64,000 bases of DNA. It comes from an uncultured Eubacteriales bacterium (GTDB lineage: Bacteria > Bacillota > Clostridia > Oscillospirales > Acutalibacteraceae). The stretch is from contig CAKSJY010000001.1 of the NCBI GenBank assembly GCA_934464585.1, forward strand, positions 62,001 through 126,000. Reading direction: 5' to 3'. Both the position numbers and the translations under genes were made by a program. The notes beneath the pieces are model-generated. The model had not been told where the DNA came from, did no database searches, and saw only the letters and a list, made by a program, of their open reading frames with translations. Shown in pieces: positions 26,960 through 35,220 of this stretch (within the stretch, counting starts at the first letter, position 1; each line of letters begins with the position of its first letter).

Positions 26960-28309
26960 ATGGGAAGATTATTTGGAACAGACGGAGCAAGAGGTATAGC
27001 TAATTCAGAGCTTACTTGCGAATTAGCTATGAATATAGGTAGGGCGGCAGCAACCGTGCTAATAGATTCAACACATAGACGTCCTAAAATACTTATTGGT
27101 AAGGATACAAGATTATCTTCTGATATGCTTGAAGGGGCATTAACAGCAGGACTTTGCTCAGTTGGTGCTGATGTTGTGAAATTAGGGGTTGTACCAACTC
27201 CGGCAGTTGCGTTTTTGGTCGGCAAATATAAAGCAGATGCAGGAATCATGATTTCAGCATCACATAATCCACATGAGTTTAACGGAATAAAAATCTTTAG
27301 CGGTGATGGATATAAACTTCCTGATGAACTTGAAGAGGAAATAGAAGCCATTATTCTAGATGGTGCTAAAAAGATAGAAACTAAAGTAGGTTCTGAAATT
27401 GGTAGAGTGGAATATGCTTCTAACGCTACAAGAGACTATATAAATCATGTAAAAACTACTGTTCCGTTTAGCCTAAAGGGAATGAAATTAGCAATAGACT
27501 GTTCTAACGGTTCGGCGTCAACTACAGCAGAAGAGTTATTCACAGAACTAGGTGCAGAATGTCACATGCTTTTTGATAAACCAAATGGTACTAATATCAA
27601 TTATGAATGTGGCTCTACACATATGGAAAAGCTTATGCAGTATGTAAAGGAAAATGATTTCGATGCAGGTGTAGCCTTTGATGGAGATGCTGACAGATGC
27701 TTGATGGTAGACGAAAAGGGTTATTTGGTAGATGGTGACTTTGTAATGGCAATTTGTGCAGCTGACTTAAAGTCAAGGGGCAAACTTGCAAAGGACACAG
27801 TTGTTGGTACAATTATGACCAATATGGGATTCAATAGATTCTGTAATGAAAATGATATGAATTTTGTATCAACAAAAGTTGGCGATAGATATGTGCTTGA
27901 ATGTATGCTAAGAGAAGGATACAATTTTGGCGGTGAACAATCCGGTCATGTAATATTCCTAGATTTTGCAACAACAGGTGACGGTCAAATGACAGCAGCT
28001 CAACTTCTAAGTCTTTTAAATAGAAGAAGTGCAAAACTTTCAAGTATCGCAACATTAATGTCGAGATATCCGCAGGTTATGGTAAACGTAAAAATATCTC
28101 CGGATGGAAAAATTAAATTCTATACCGACACTACTATCAAAAATAAAATAGAAGAAGTAAAAAAGAAACTTGCCAATAAAGGAAGAATTGTTGTAAGAGC
28201 CTCAGGTACAGAACCGCTTATCAGAGTAATGCTCGAAGGCGAAGACTACAGTGAGATAGAAAAAATGGCAAATGAAGTTGCCGATGTGATAAAGCAAAGA
28301 CTTTCTTAA
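26960..28309 (+). CDS. glmM: Phosphoglucosamine mutase
   Basis: The 449-residue enzyme converts glucosamine-6-phosphate to glucosamine-1-phosphate for peptidoglycan precursor synthesis. It begins MGRLFGTDGARG, has the phosphoserine loop ISASHNP (catalytic Ser about 101), the metal loop DGDADR (about 240), the sugar-binding GEQSGH and the C-terminal phosphate-binding RASGTEPLIR. ATG 26960 gives the standard N-terminus; a TTG three codons earlier is too close to the SD. It is probably in the same transcript as ruvCAB. Confidence 0.95.
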   Translation: MGRLFGTDGARGIANSELTCELAMNIGRAAATVLIDSTHRRPKILIGKDTRLSSDMLEGALTAGLCSVGADVVKLGVVPTPAVAFLVGKYKADAGIMISASHNPHEFNGIKIFSGDGYKLPDELEEEIEAIILDGAKKIETKVGSEIGRVEYASNATRDYINHVKTTVPFSLKGMKLAIDCSNGSASTTAEELFTELGAECHMLFDKPNGTNINYECGSTHMEKLMQYVKENDFDAGVAFDGDADRCLMVDEKGYLVDGDFVMAICAADLKSRGKLAKDTVVGTIMTNMGFNRFCNENDMNFVSTKVGDRYVLECMLREGYNFGGEQSGHVIFLDFATTGDGQMTAAQLLSLLNRRSAKLSSIATLMSRYPQVMVNVKISPDGKIKFYTDTTIKNKIEEVKKKLANKGRIVVRASGTEPLIRVMLEGEDYSEIEKMANEVADVIKQRLS

Positions 28310-28329
28310 GTTAAGATTGGAGAATAAAA

Positions 28330-29196
28330 TTGAGAGTTGCAAATTGGAAAGATTATGAGCTTATAGATGCTTCCGATTCAGAACGCCTTGAGCGTTTTGG
28401 AGATATAATTTTAATAAGACCGGATCCGCAGATTATTTGGAAGACACCAAAAACAAACCCTATGTGGAAAAAGGCACATGCAAGATATCATCGTTCAAAA
28501 AGTGGTGGTGGACATTGGGAAATATTAAAAAAAGTCCCTGATGTTTGGAATATTACATATGATGATATGGTTCTAAGGCTAAAAATGATGGGTTTTAAAC
28601 ATACAGGTGTTTTCCCGGAACAGGCGGTAAATTGGGAATTTACGAAGCGTAAGATTAAAAGTGCAGGAAGAAAAGTAAAGGTACTAAATTTGTTTGCTTA
28701 TACAGGTGCGGCATCATTAGCAGCTGCATCTGCAGGGGCTCAGGTGTGCCATGTAGACGCTTCAAAAGGTATGGTATTATGGGCAAAGGAGAATGCTGTG
28801 GCTTCTTCGATGAGAGATAAGCCGATTCGTTGGATTGTCGATGACTGCATAAAGTTTGTTCAAAGAGAAATACGCAGAGGCAATAAATATGATGGTATAA
28901 TCATGGACCCACCGTCTTATGGTAGAGGACCCGGTGGGGAAATATGGAAGTTAGAAGATGAATTGTTTTCTTTTATAAATCTTTGCAAAGAGCTTCTTTC
29001 CGATGATGCACTTTTCTTAATATTAAATTCATATACTACAGGGCTTTCTCCTTCGGTTATGGAATATCTACTTAGCACAGTTATAAAAAAGGAAAGAGGA
29101 GGAGATGTATCCTCCGAGGAAATAGGATTAAGGGTTAGCCAGAGTGGACTTGTTTTGGCTTGTGGATCGACAGCTATTTGGCAGTCGAATAAATAG
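28330..29196 (+). CDS. Class I SAM-dependent methyltransferase, RlmI/RlmK-like
   Basis: The 288-residue protein has the SAM-binding motif VLNLFAYTGAASLAAASAGA (about 118-137), a post-I acidic residue (VDASKGM) and the motif IV DPPSYGRGP (about 198). These are the hallmarks of the rRNA large-subunit cytosine-C5/RlmI-type methyltransferases. The N-terminal PUA domain of true RlmI is absent. The start is TTG 28330 with GGAG 8 bp upstream. A 23S rRNA target is likely but not proven. Confidence 0.82.
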   Translation: MRVANWKDYELIDASDSERLERFGDIILIRPDPQIIWKTPKTNPMWKKAHARYHRSKSGGGHWEILKKVPDVWNITYDDMVLRLKMMGFKHTGVFPEQAVNWEFTKRKIKSAGRKVKVLNLFAYTGAASLAAASAGAQVCHVDASKGMVLWAKENAVASSMRDKPIRWIVDDCIKFVQREIRRGNKYDGIIMDPPSYGRGPGGEIWKLEDELFSFINLCKELLSDDALFLILNSYTTGLSPSVMEYLLSTVIKKERGGDVSSEEIGLRVSQSGLVLACGSTAIWQSNK

Positions 29197-29218
29197 ATTA
29201 TAGTTTGGCGGTGTTTTT

Positions 29219-30073
29219 GTGCAACCATTTATAAAAATTAGAGATTTAAAATTTGCATATAATTCATCGCTGAAAAAATTAGCATTGGATGGGTTGAACC
29301 TAGATATAAACAGGGGCGAATTTGTTTCAATACTTGGGGCAAACGGTTGCGGAAAATCAACATTAGCAAGGCATTTTAATGCTTTGCTTTTGCCGAATGA
29401 TGGAAAAGTTTACGTAAATGATATGAACACTGCTGACGAAAATAATAAATATAAAATAAGAAGCACAGTTGGCTTTGTTATGCAAAACCCGGAAAATCAG
29501 ATTGTAGCGAGTGTTGTTGAAGAGGATGTAGCCTTTGGTCCTGAAAATTTAGGCCTTGAACCGAAAGAAATAATAAAACGTGTGAAAGATGCACTTTCGA
29601 TTGTTGGTATGTATGATTTGAAGGATACACCCGTGTTTAACCTTTCTGGAGGACAAAAACAACGTCTTGCAATTGCCGGAATACTTGCAATGAATCCGGA
29701 ATGTATAGTTTTAGATGAACCTACTTCTATGCTGGATCCAAGCGGGAGAAAACAAGTTCTTAATATACTTAAAAAGCTTAATAAAGAGAAAAGGATAACA
29801 ATTATCTTAATAACTCATTCAATGACCGAGGCCTCTTTATCAGACAGAACTATTGTTATGGAAAACGGGAAAATTATTAGAGATACTAAACCTCAAAAAC
29901 TTTTTTCGGATGTTGACTTTTTAAAGAAACATAGCCTTAAGGTCCCTAAGTATGCAGAGCTTATACACATACTAAAAAAGCGTGGGTATGATTTGCCTAA
30001 TAATATTGATAGTATAGAAAGTTGCGCTTTGGCGATTTCTAAACTATTGTTGGAGGGAAAAACATGCCGATAA
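29219..30073 (+). CDS. ecfA1: ECF transporter ATPase subunit A1
   Basis: This 284-residue ABC ATPase belongs to the energy-coupling factor module that powers vitamin and metal uptake. Walker A is GANGCGKST (about 38), the Q-loop is in VMQNPENQI, the signature is LSGGQKQRLAIAG, Walker B is CIVLDEPT, and the switch His is in LITHSM. A GTG start at 29219 follows GGCGGTG. It overlaps ecfA2 by 10 bp. No substrate-binding S component is encoded nearby, so this is the group II shared module. Confidence 0.93.
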   Translation: MQPFIKIRDLKFAYNSSLKKLALDGLNLDINRGEFVSILGANGCGKSTLARHFNALLLPNDGKVYVNDMNTADENNKYKIRSTVGFVMQNPENQIVASVVEEDVAFGPENLGLEPKEIIKRVKDALSIVGMYDLKDTPVFNLSGGQKQRLAIAGILAMNPECIVLDEPTSMLDPSGRKQVLNILKKLNKEKRITIILITHSMTEASLSDRTIVMENGKIIRDTKPQKLFSDVDFLKKHSLKVPKYAELIHILKKRGYDLPNNIDSIESCALAISKLLLEGKTCR

Positions 30074-30921
30074 TAGAAACTAAAAATTTAAGTTTTGAAT
30101 ATGGAGACAATTTGTCGATAGTAAAACCGGCTTTGGATGATATAAATATATCGGTACAAAAAGGTGAAATCATTGGTGTTGTTGGTCATACGGGTTCAGG
30201 GAAATCGACTTTTATGCAAATGCTAAATGGACTTTTGAAACCCTCAAGCGGAAGCGTGATTTTGGATGGGATTGATATATGGAAGGAACCAAAAAAAATA
30301 CGTGATATACGTTTTAAAGTAGGTTTAGCATTTCAGTATCCCGAACATCAGCTTTTTGAGGAAACTGTATATAAAGACATAGCTTTTGGTCCGCGAAATA
30401 AGGGACTTTCAGATGAAGAAATAGAAAAAAGCGTAAGAGATGCTATAAAGTTTGTCGATTTCCCATCTGAACTTTTGGAGGTATCGCCATTTGAACTTTC
30501 AGGCGGGGAAAAACGAAGAGTGGCTATAGCTGGAATAATAGCAATGAATCCTGAGGTTTTAATATTAGACGAACCGACAGCGGGATTAGACCCAAAGGGC
30601 AAAAGGACACTTATAGACAATATACTGAAATATCACAAGGAAAAAAATAATACAATATTTTTTGTTTCTCATAATATGGACGATATAGCTTATATTGCAG
30701 ACAGGATTCTTGTTTTAGATAAGGGAAAAGTAGCGATGTTTGATGTACCCGAAAAAATATTTAAAAGGGAAAATGAGCTACAAAACCTTGGCTTAGAAGT
30801 CCCAGAGATAACAAGGATAGTGGAAATGCTAAATGCAAACGGTTTTGAAATTGACGAAAGTATAGTTTCCGTTGAAAAGGTAGCCGAAGAAATAGTTAAC
30901 TTAATTGAAAAAAGAGGATAA
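30064..30921 (+). CDS. ecfA2: ECF transporter ATPase subunit A2
   Basis: This 285-residue paralogue of the previous subunit pairs with it in the EcfAA'T module. Walker A is GHTGSGKST (about 38), the Q-loop reads AFQYPEHQLFE as in EcfA2, the signature is LSGGEKRRVAIAG, Walker B is VLILDEPTAGLDP, and the switch His is in FVSHNMDD. It starts inside the end of ecfA1 and ends 3 bp before ecfT, so the three are one operon. Confidence 0.93.
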   Translation: MPIIETKNLSFEYGDNLSIVKPALDDINISVQKGEIIGVVGHTGSGKSTFMQMLNGLLKPSSGSVILDGIDIWKEPKKIRDIRFKVGLAFQYPEHQLFEETVYKDIAFGPRNKGLSDEEIEKSVRDAIKFVDFPSELLEVSPFELSGGEKRRVAIAGIIAMNPEVLILDEPTAGLDPKGKRTLIDNILKYHKEKNNTIFFVSHNMDDIAYIADRILVLDKGKVAMFDVPEKIFKRENELQNLGLEVPEITRIVEMLNANGFEIDESIVSVEKVAEEIVNLIEKRG

Positions 30922-30924
30922 ATC

Positions 30925-31740
30925 ATGATTAATAATATTACTATTGGAAAGTATTTGCCGACAAACTCGGTTTTGCATAGGCTTGATCCCCGTATCAAAT
31001 TAATAATTACAATCATGATGGTTGTTATGACGTTTTTTACCATGAATTATGTTTCGCTTATGGTGATTACATTACTTACGTTTTCTTTTATACTGCTCTC
31101 GAAAATTCCTATGAAAATATATTTAAAAGGTTTTAAGTTTATTTTTATGGTGATTTTCTTTACCGCTATTTTAAACTTGTTTTTTAAAAGTGGGGAGATA
31201 ATATTTCAAATTGGTATAATTAAAATTACTAAACAGGGAATAAACAGCAGTATATTTATTGCTTTAAGGCTTTTAGATTTAGCTGTGCTTAGTTCTGTAC
31301 TTACCCTAACAACTATGCCGACAGACCTAACATATGCGCTTGAATTTTTAATGAAGCCTTTAAAAAGGTTGAAAGTTGATGTTTCATCATTAGCGATGAT
31401 GATTACTATTACTCTTAGATTTATCCCGACAATATTTGAGGAAACAGGTAAGATAATGAATGCTCAAAAAGCACGTGGTAGTGATATCGAAAGCGGAAAT
31501 TTAAAAGAGAGGATAAGTTCTCTTATACCTGTATTTGTTCCGCTTTTTGTATCCTCTTTTCGCAGAGCATACGAGCTTGCAATAGCTATGGAAAGCAGAT
31601 GCTATATGTGCAATGGGCGAAGAACATCTATGAAAATATTTAAACTACAAAAAAGGGATGCTTTTGCAAGTGTTTTTGCAGTTATGCTTTTGGTGGGTAT
31701 GGTTATTGCAAACGTAGCCTTTCCTGGAGTAGCAATATAA
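30925..31740 (+). CDS. ecfT: ECF transporter transmembrane subunit T
   Basis: The 271-residue membrane protein links the two ECF ATPases to exchangeable S components. It begins with the typical ITIGKYLPTNSVLHRLDPRIKL helix, has about five transmembrane segments, and carries the two Ala-Arg-Gly coupling motifs (QKARGSD near 190, and the later AMESRCY, a variant of the second ARG). It lies 3 bp after ecfA2 and 16 bp before truA. Confidence 0.92.
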   Translation: MINNITIGKYLPTNSVLHRLDPRIKLIITIMMVVMTFFTMNYVSLMVITLLTFSFILLSKIPMKIYLKGFKFIFMVIFFTAILNLFFKSGEIIFQIGIIKITKQGINSSIFIALRLLDLAVLSSVLTLTTMPTDLTYALEFLMKPLKRLKVDVSSLAMMITITLRFIPTIFEETGKIMNAQKARGSDIESGNLKERISSLIPVFVPLFVSSFRRAYELAIAMESRCYMCNGRRTSMKIFKLQKRDAFASVFAVMLLVGMVIANVAFPGVAI

Positions 31741-31756
31741 TATAAGGAGCTTTTGT

Positions 31757-32503
31757 ATGAGAAATATTTTAGTTACGATATGCTATGATGGGACACTTTA
31801 CCATGGGTGGCAGATTCAAAAAAATGCAACAAGTATACAAGAAGTTTTTCAAAATGCATTATATAAAATAGTAGGTTCAGAAATAGATATAAAGGGCTGT
31901 AGTAGGACTGATTCGGGTGTACACGCAAATATGTATTGTATAAGCTTTAAAACAGATATGAATATACCTTGCAAACGTCTTGTAGCGGCACTCAATCGAT
32001 ATTTACCGAAAGATGTTGCAGTACTTAATGCAGAGGAAGTCGCAGACGATTTTCATGCACGATATTCCGCTAAGGGTAAAGAATATATATATAAAATTTG
32101 GAATACGGAAATAAGAAACCCGTTCGTAGATGGTTATGCATTTCACTATTGGTATCCGCTTGATGTGGATATGCTTAATAGGACAGCGAAGGCCTTTGTA
32201 GGTAAACATGATTTTACATCATTTTGTACGCTTGATATGCGAAAAATGGAGAATATGGAGAGAACAGTTGAGTACTTTGACGTATATAGGGATGGCGATA
32301 TGGTTTTTATGAAGGTTAAGGCAGATGGCTTTCTTTATAATATGGTAAGAATTATGGTTGGAACACTTTTAAAAGTTGCACAGGGTAAAATTAAGGAAGA
32401 TGGTATACTTGATATAATAGAAGCAAAAGACAGATCAAAAGCTGGACCGAAAGCACAGGCATGTGGACTTTATTTAAATAAGGTGTTTTATGAGGAGATA
32501 TAG
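31757..32503 (+). CDS. truA: tRNA pseudouridine synthase A
   Basis: The 248-residue enzyme makes pseudouridine at positions 38-40 of tRNA anticodon stems. The catalytic Asp lies in GCSRTDSGVHA (about residue 54), and YDGTLYHGWQ and the C-terminal FLYNMVRIMVGTLL are typical. Co-location after the ecf genes is the common order in Firmicutes. It ends 2 bp before the DUF5711 gene. Confidence 0.95.
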   Translation: MRNILVTICYDGTLYHGWQIQKNATSIQEVFQNALYKIVGSEIDIKGCSRTDSGVHANMYCISFKTDMNIPCKRLVAALNRYLPKDVAVLNAEEVADDFHARYSAKGKEYIYKIWNTEIRNPFVDGYAFHYWYPLDVDMLNRTAKAFVGKHDFTSFCTLDMRKMENMERTVEYFDVYRDGDMVFMKVKADGFLYNMVRIMVGTLLKVAQGKIKEDGILDIIEAKDRSKAGPKAQACGLYLNKVFYEEI

Positions 32504-32505
32504 GG

Positions 32506-33705
32506 ATGAGCAGTAAGGAATCTAATAAATACGGCGAAAAGCCAAATAAACACTCACGTAAAAATAAAAAGCTTTTTCAGACTAAAAGCTTCAAAATAGT
32601 ACTTATTTTAATTTTGACAGTATTATTTTTAACATTGGGGTTAAATATTAGAAATTTATCGCCGGCTAATGTTGTAAATTGGGTGCAGGGGACCCTTTTA
32701 GGTATGAATAAAGGTGATGGTTTCCCGGCTGACATAATCGGTAGTAAGGTAAATACAGGTAATTTTAATGTGTTTGATAATGATATATCTTATGTGAGTG
32801 ATACCTCATTTGTAGCCTTGAATAAATCTGCAGCAGAAGATATTAATAGACAACACAGCTTCTCAAATCCAATATATAAAAGTACAAATAATTATGCCTT
32901 GATATATAATCTTGGTGGAAAACAGTTTCAACTTGAAAAAAAATCTAAAACAGAAATCAAATCGACACTTGGGAATAATATAATTGCAGGGGCTGTTTCC
33001 CAAACTGGAAAATGTGCATTTATTACTGAATCTAATGATTATTTTTCAGAGATGGTGGTTTTATCTGTAAAAAACGGCGAAGTTAAGGAAGAATATAAAT
33101 ATTATTTTTCGGAATATTATATTACAAATGTTGCAATAAATAGTGACGGCAGATCCGGGGTAGCTTCAGGTGTGTATTCTGATGAAGGGGTAATAAAATC
33201 TGCAGTTTATATATTTGATTTTACCAGTGAAAAACCTAAAGGTATTATAGAATATCCTGATAATATGATAATAGATTTAAAATATAGTGTCTCTGAAAGA
33301 CCGGTAGCGGTTTTTGATAAATCTGTAAGTATTATAGATACATCACGTCAAACACACAATGACTATTCATATGAAAACAAGTCGATTGTATCCTATGAAA
33401 TAGATGACGGTGAGGTAGTACTTGCACTATCCGAAACATCTGTCGGTGGAAATGGCCAGGTAGTTGCCTTAAATTTATCAGCTAAGGAGAAGGCTAAATT
33501 TGACACGAAGACAAGGATAATTTCTGTTTCTGCTTCTTCGGGTAAAATAGTAGTATTGTCAGATTCAGAAGTTAATGAATATACATATAATGGTGATATT
33601 AAAAATACGCTGAAAGTTTCCGGTGACTCAAAAAAGATAAGATTGATGTCAGGAGGCAGGCTCTACGTTTTGGGGGTATGTAAGATAAATTTGCTCCATC
33701 TTTAG
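32506..33705 (+). CDS. DUF5711-family membrane-anchored beta-propeller-like protein
   Basis: The 399-residue protein has a basic cytoplasmic start, one transmembrane helix (about 29-50) and a large extracellular domain of repeated strand motifs (KSAVYIFDF, ISVSASSGKIVVLSDSEV) like a WD40/PQQ-type propeller. It resembles the DUF5711 family of Clostridia, which is uncharacterised. It starts 2 bp after truA, so it is translationally linked, and is followed by a cvpA-like gene after 68 bp. A role in sensing at the cell surface is only a guess. Confidence 0.78.
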   Translation: MSSKESNKYGEKPNKHSRKNKKLFQTKSFKIVLILILTVLFLTLGLNIRNLSPANVVNWVQGTLLGMNKGDGFPADIIGSKVNTGNFNVFDNDISYVSDTSFVALNKSAAEDINRQHSFSNPIYKSTNNYALIYNLGGKQFQLEKKSKTEIKSTLGNNIIAGAVSQTGKCAFITESNDYFSEMVVLSVKNGEVKEEYKYYFSEYYITNVAINSDGRSGVASGVYSDEGVIKSAVYIFDFTSEKPKGIIEYPDNMIIDLKYSVSERPVAVFDKSVSIIDTSRQTHNDYSYENKSIVSYEIDDGEVVLALSETSVGGNGQVVALNLSAKEKAKFDTKTRIISVSASSGKIVVLSDSEVNEYTYNGDIKNTLKVSGDSKKIRLMSGGRLYVLGVCKINLLHL

Positions 33706-33773
33706 CATATGTTGAAGTATATTGACAGATATGATATATTAATATATATATTTGGAGAAGGGAAGGTGCAAAT

Positions 33774-34484
33774 TTGGCAATCATACTAGATGTTATTTTG
33801 GTAGTACTTGCAGCTATCTTTATATTCGATGGGTTTAAACGTGGGGCAGTTCGGTCCTTGGTTGATATATTAGGTTATGTAGTTGTATTGGCGTTGGCGT
33901 CATGGCTTTCGGCATTTGTTGCAGATTTAGTATTTAATTCATTTATGAAACCATCCTTAATTACTACTGTGAATGAATCTTTAGTTAATACTGCGCAGCA
34001 GGATGTTAATTCAAAGGCAATAGATTTGTTTAATTCGCTACCCGGGTTTGTGTCTAATACACTTAGATTTTATGGCGTGAGTGAGAATACACTTGGTTCA
34101 GCTGTACAGCTTTCTTCCGAAAATGCGGCGGAAGAAGTTGTGGGATATCTTTCTCCTATTTTTATAAATTTACTTAAAACATTAGGTTTTTCTGTATTAT
34201 TTGTTTCGTTAATGACGATATTTAAAGTTTTTTCAAGAACGTTAGTCAGAATATTCAGATTGCCACTTTTAAAACAAGTAAATGAATTGTTGGGGATTGT
34301 ATGCGGTGCATTAAAGTGTGCAATACTAGTACTTGTCGTTTGTTTAATTTTAAGGATGACGATACCGGCAATGAACAATGTACCGGAAATCCTTTCTCAG
34401 GATACAATTGATTCAACTATAATATTTAAAAATGTATATTATAATAATCCTCTATATACATGGGTTCAAGGGCTATCGGTATAG
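33774..34484 (+). CDS. CvpA-family membrane protein
   Basis: The 236-residue protein has four or more membrane helices, and its start, AIILDVILVVLAAIFIFDGFKRGAV followed by LVDILGYVV, is that of CvpA/DUF family proteins (named for colicin V production; the molecular role is unknown). A TTG at 33774 with AAGGTG upstream is the best start. Compared with E. coli CvpA it has an inserted extracellular loop of about 70 residues (about 45-115). Confidence 0.82.
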   Translation: MAIILDVILVVLAAIFIFDGFKRGAVRSLVDILGYVVVLALASWLSAFVADLVFNSFMKPSLITTVNESLVNTAQQDVNSKAIDLFNSLPGFVSNTLRFYGVSENTLGSAVQLSSENAAEEVVGYLSPIFINLLKTLGFSVLFVSLMTIFKVFSRTLVRIFRLPLLKQVNELLGIVCGALKCAILVLVVCLILRMTIPAMNNVPEILSQDTIDSTIIFKNVYYNNPLYTWVQGLSV

Positions 34485-34509
34485 ATATAATAATAACGAA
34501 AGGTGGGGA

Positions 34510-34572
34510 ATGAGCTATAGGATTTTTAATAAGTTGCTGCTTATAAAAAATCCTGCTTGCTTATCAATATGA
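34510..34572 (+). CDS. Leader ORF translationally coupled to pgsA
   Basis: An ATG at 34510 preceded by AAAGGTGGGG opens a 20-codon ORF (peptide MSYRIFNKLLLIKNPACLSI) whose TGA overlaps the pgsA ATG as ATGA. pgsA has no ribosome site of its own, so this ORF probably delivers ribosomes to it. The ORF itself contains an inverted repeat: AGGATTTTTAATAAG (34519-34533) and CTTATAAAAAATCCT (34540-34554), one mismatch, so ribosome movement and RNA folding are linked. Confidence 0.6.
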   Translation: MSYRIFNKLLLIKNPACLSI

Positions 34573-35177
34573 AAAAATTAAAAGATAATACAAGTCAAAT
34601 TTTAAATGTGCCAAATGCTTTATCTTCTGTTAGAATAATCTTAATAGCCCCAATGATATACTATTTTTTGAATGATAGATATATTATGGCAGCAATTATG
34701 CTTGTACTTTCAGGAATCAGTGACTTATTTGATGGATATTTTGCAAGAAAGTATAATCAAATAACAAAGCTTGGTACTATGCTCGACCCTGTCGCCGATA
34801 AGCTTACATTAACAGCAGTGGTTGTATGCTTAGGCATAAAGTTTACTATTATTATGCCGTTTATAATTATTTTGTTATTTAAGGAATTATCTATGCTTTT
34901 AGCCGGAGCAGTTATGTTGGCTTTACATCTTACTCCACCGATGGCAAAATGGTATGGCAAATTATCGACAACAATTTTTTATATATCTGTTATAATTATT
35001 GTATCCCTAAAAGCATTTTGGGGAATAGAAAACTTTAAACTTACTATGATATTAATGGCGATTACCGTGATATTTATGATATTTTCTTTGGTAAATTATT
35101 TTATAATTTTTTGTAAAGAATTAAAAGCTTATAATAGATCTAAAAGCAAATCAGATCTAGTGAAAAAAGTTTTATAG
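34569..35177 (+). CDS. pgsA: CDP-diacylglycerol-glycerol-3-phosphate 3-phosphatidyltransferase
   Basis: The 202-residue membrane enzyme makes phosphatidylglycerophosphate, the first committed step of phosphatidylglycerol synthesis. It carries the CDP-alcohol phosphotransferase motif D-G-x2-A-R-x8-G-x3-D-x3-D in DGYFARKYNQITKLGTMLDP followed by VADK, and about five membrane helices. Start ATG 34569 is chosen because it overlaps the stop of the leader ORF; a TTG at 34557 has no ribosome site. clpE follows after 43 bp. Confidence 0.9.
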   Translation: MKKLKDNTSQILNVPNALSSVRIILIAPMIYYFLNDRYIMAAIMLVLSGISDLFDGYFARKYNQITKLGTMLDPVADKLTLTAVVVCLGIKFTIIMPFIIILLFKELSMLLAGAVMLALHLTPPMAKWYGKLSTTIFYISVIIIVSLKAFWGIENFKLTMILMAITVIFMIFSLVNYFIIFCKELKAYNRSKSKSDLVKKVL

Positions 35178-35220
35178 GTAAAAATATAATAGAAGGATAA
35201 AGTAATAGAGGAGGAGACAT

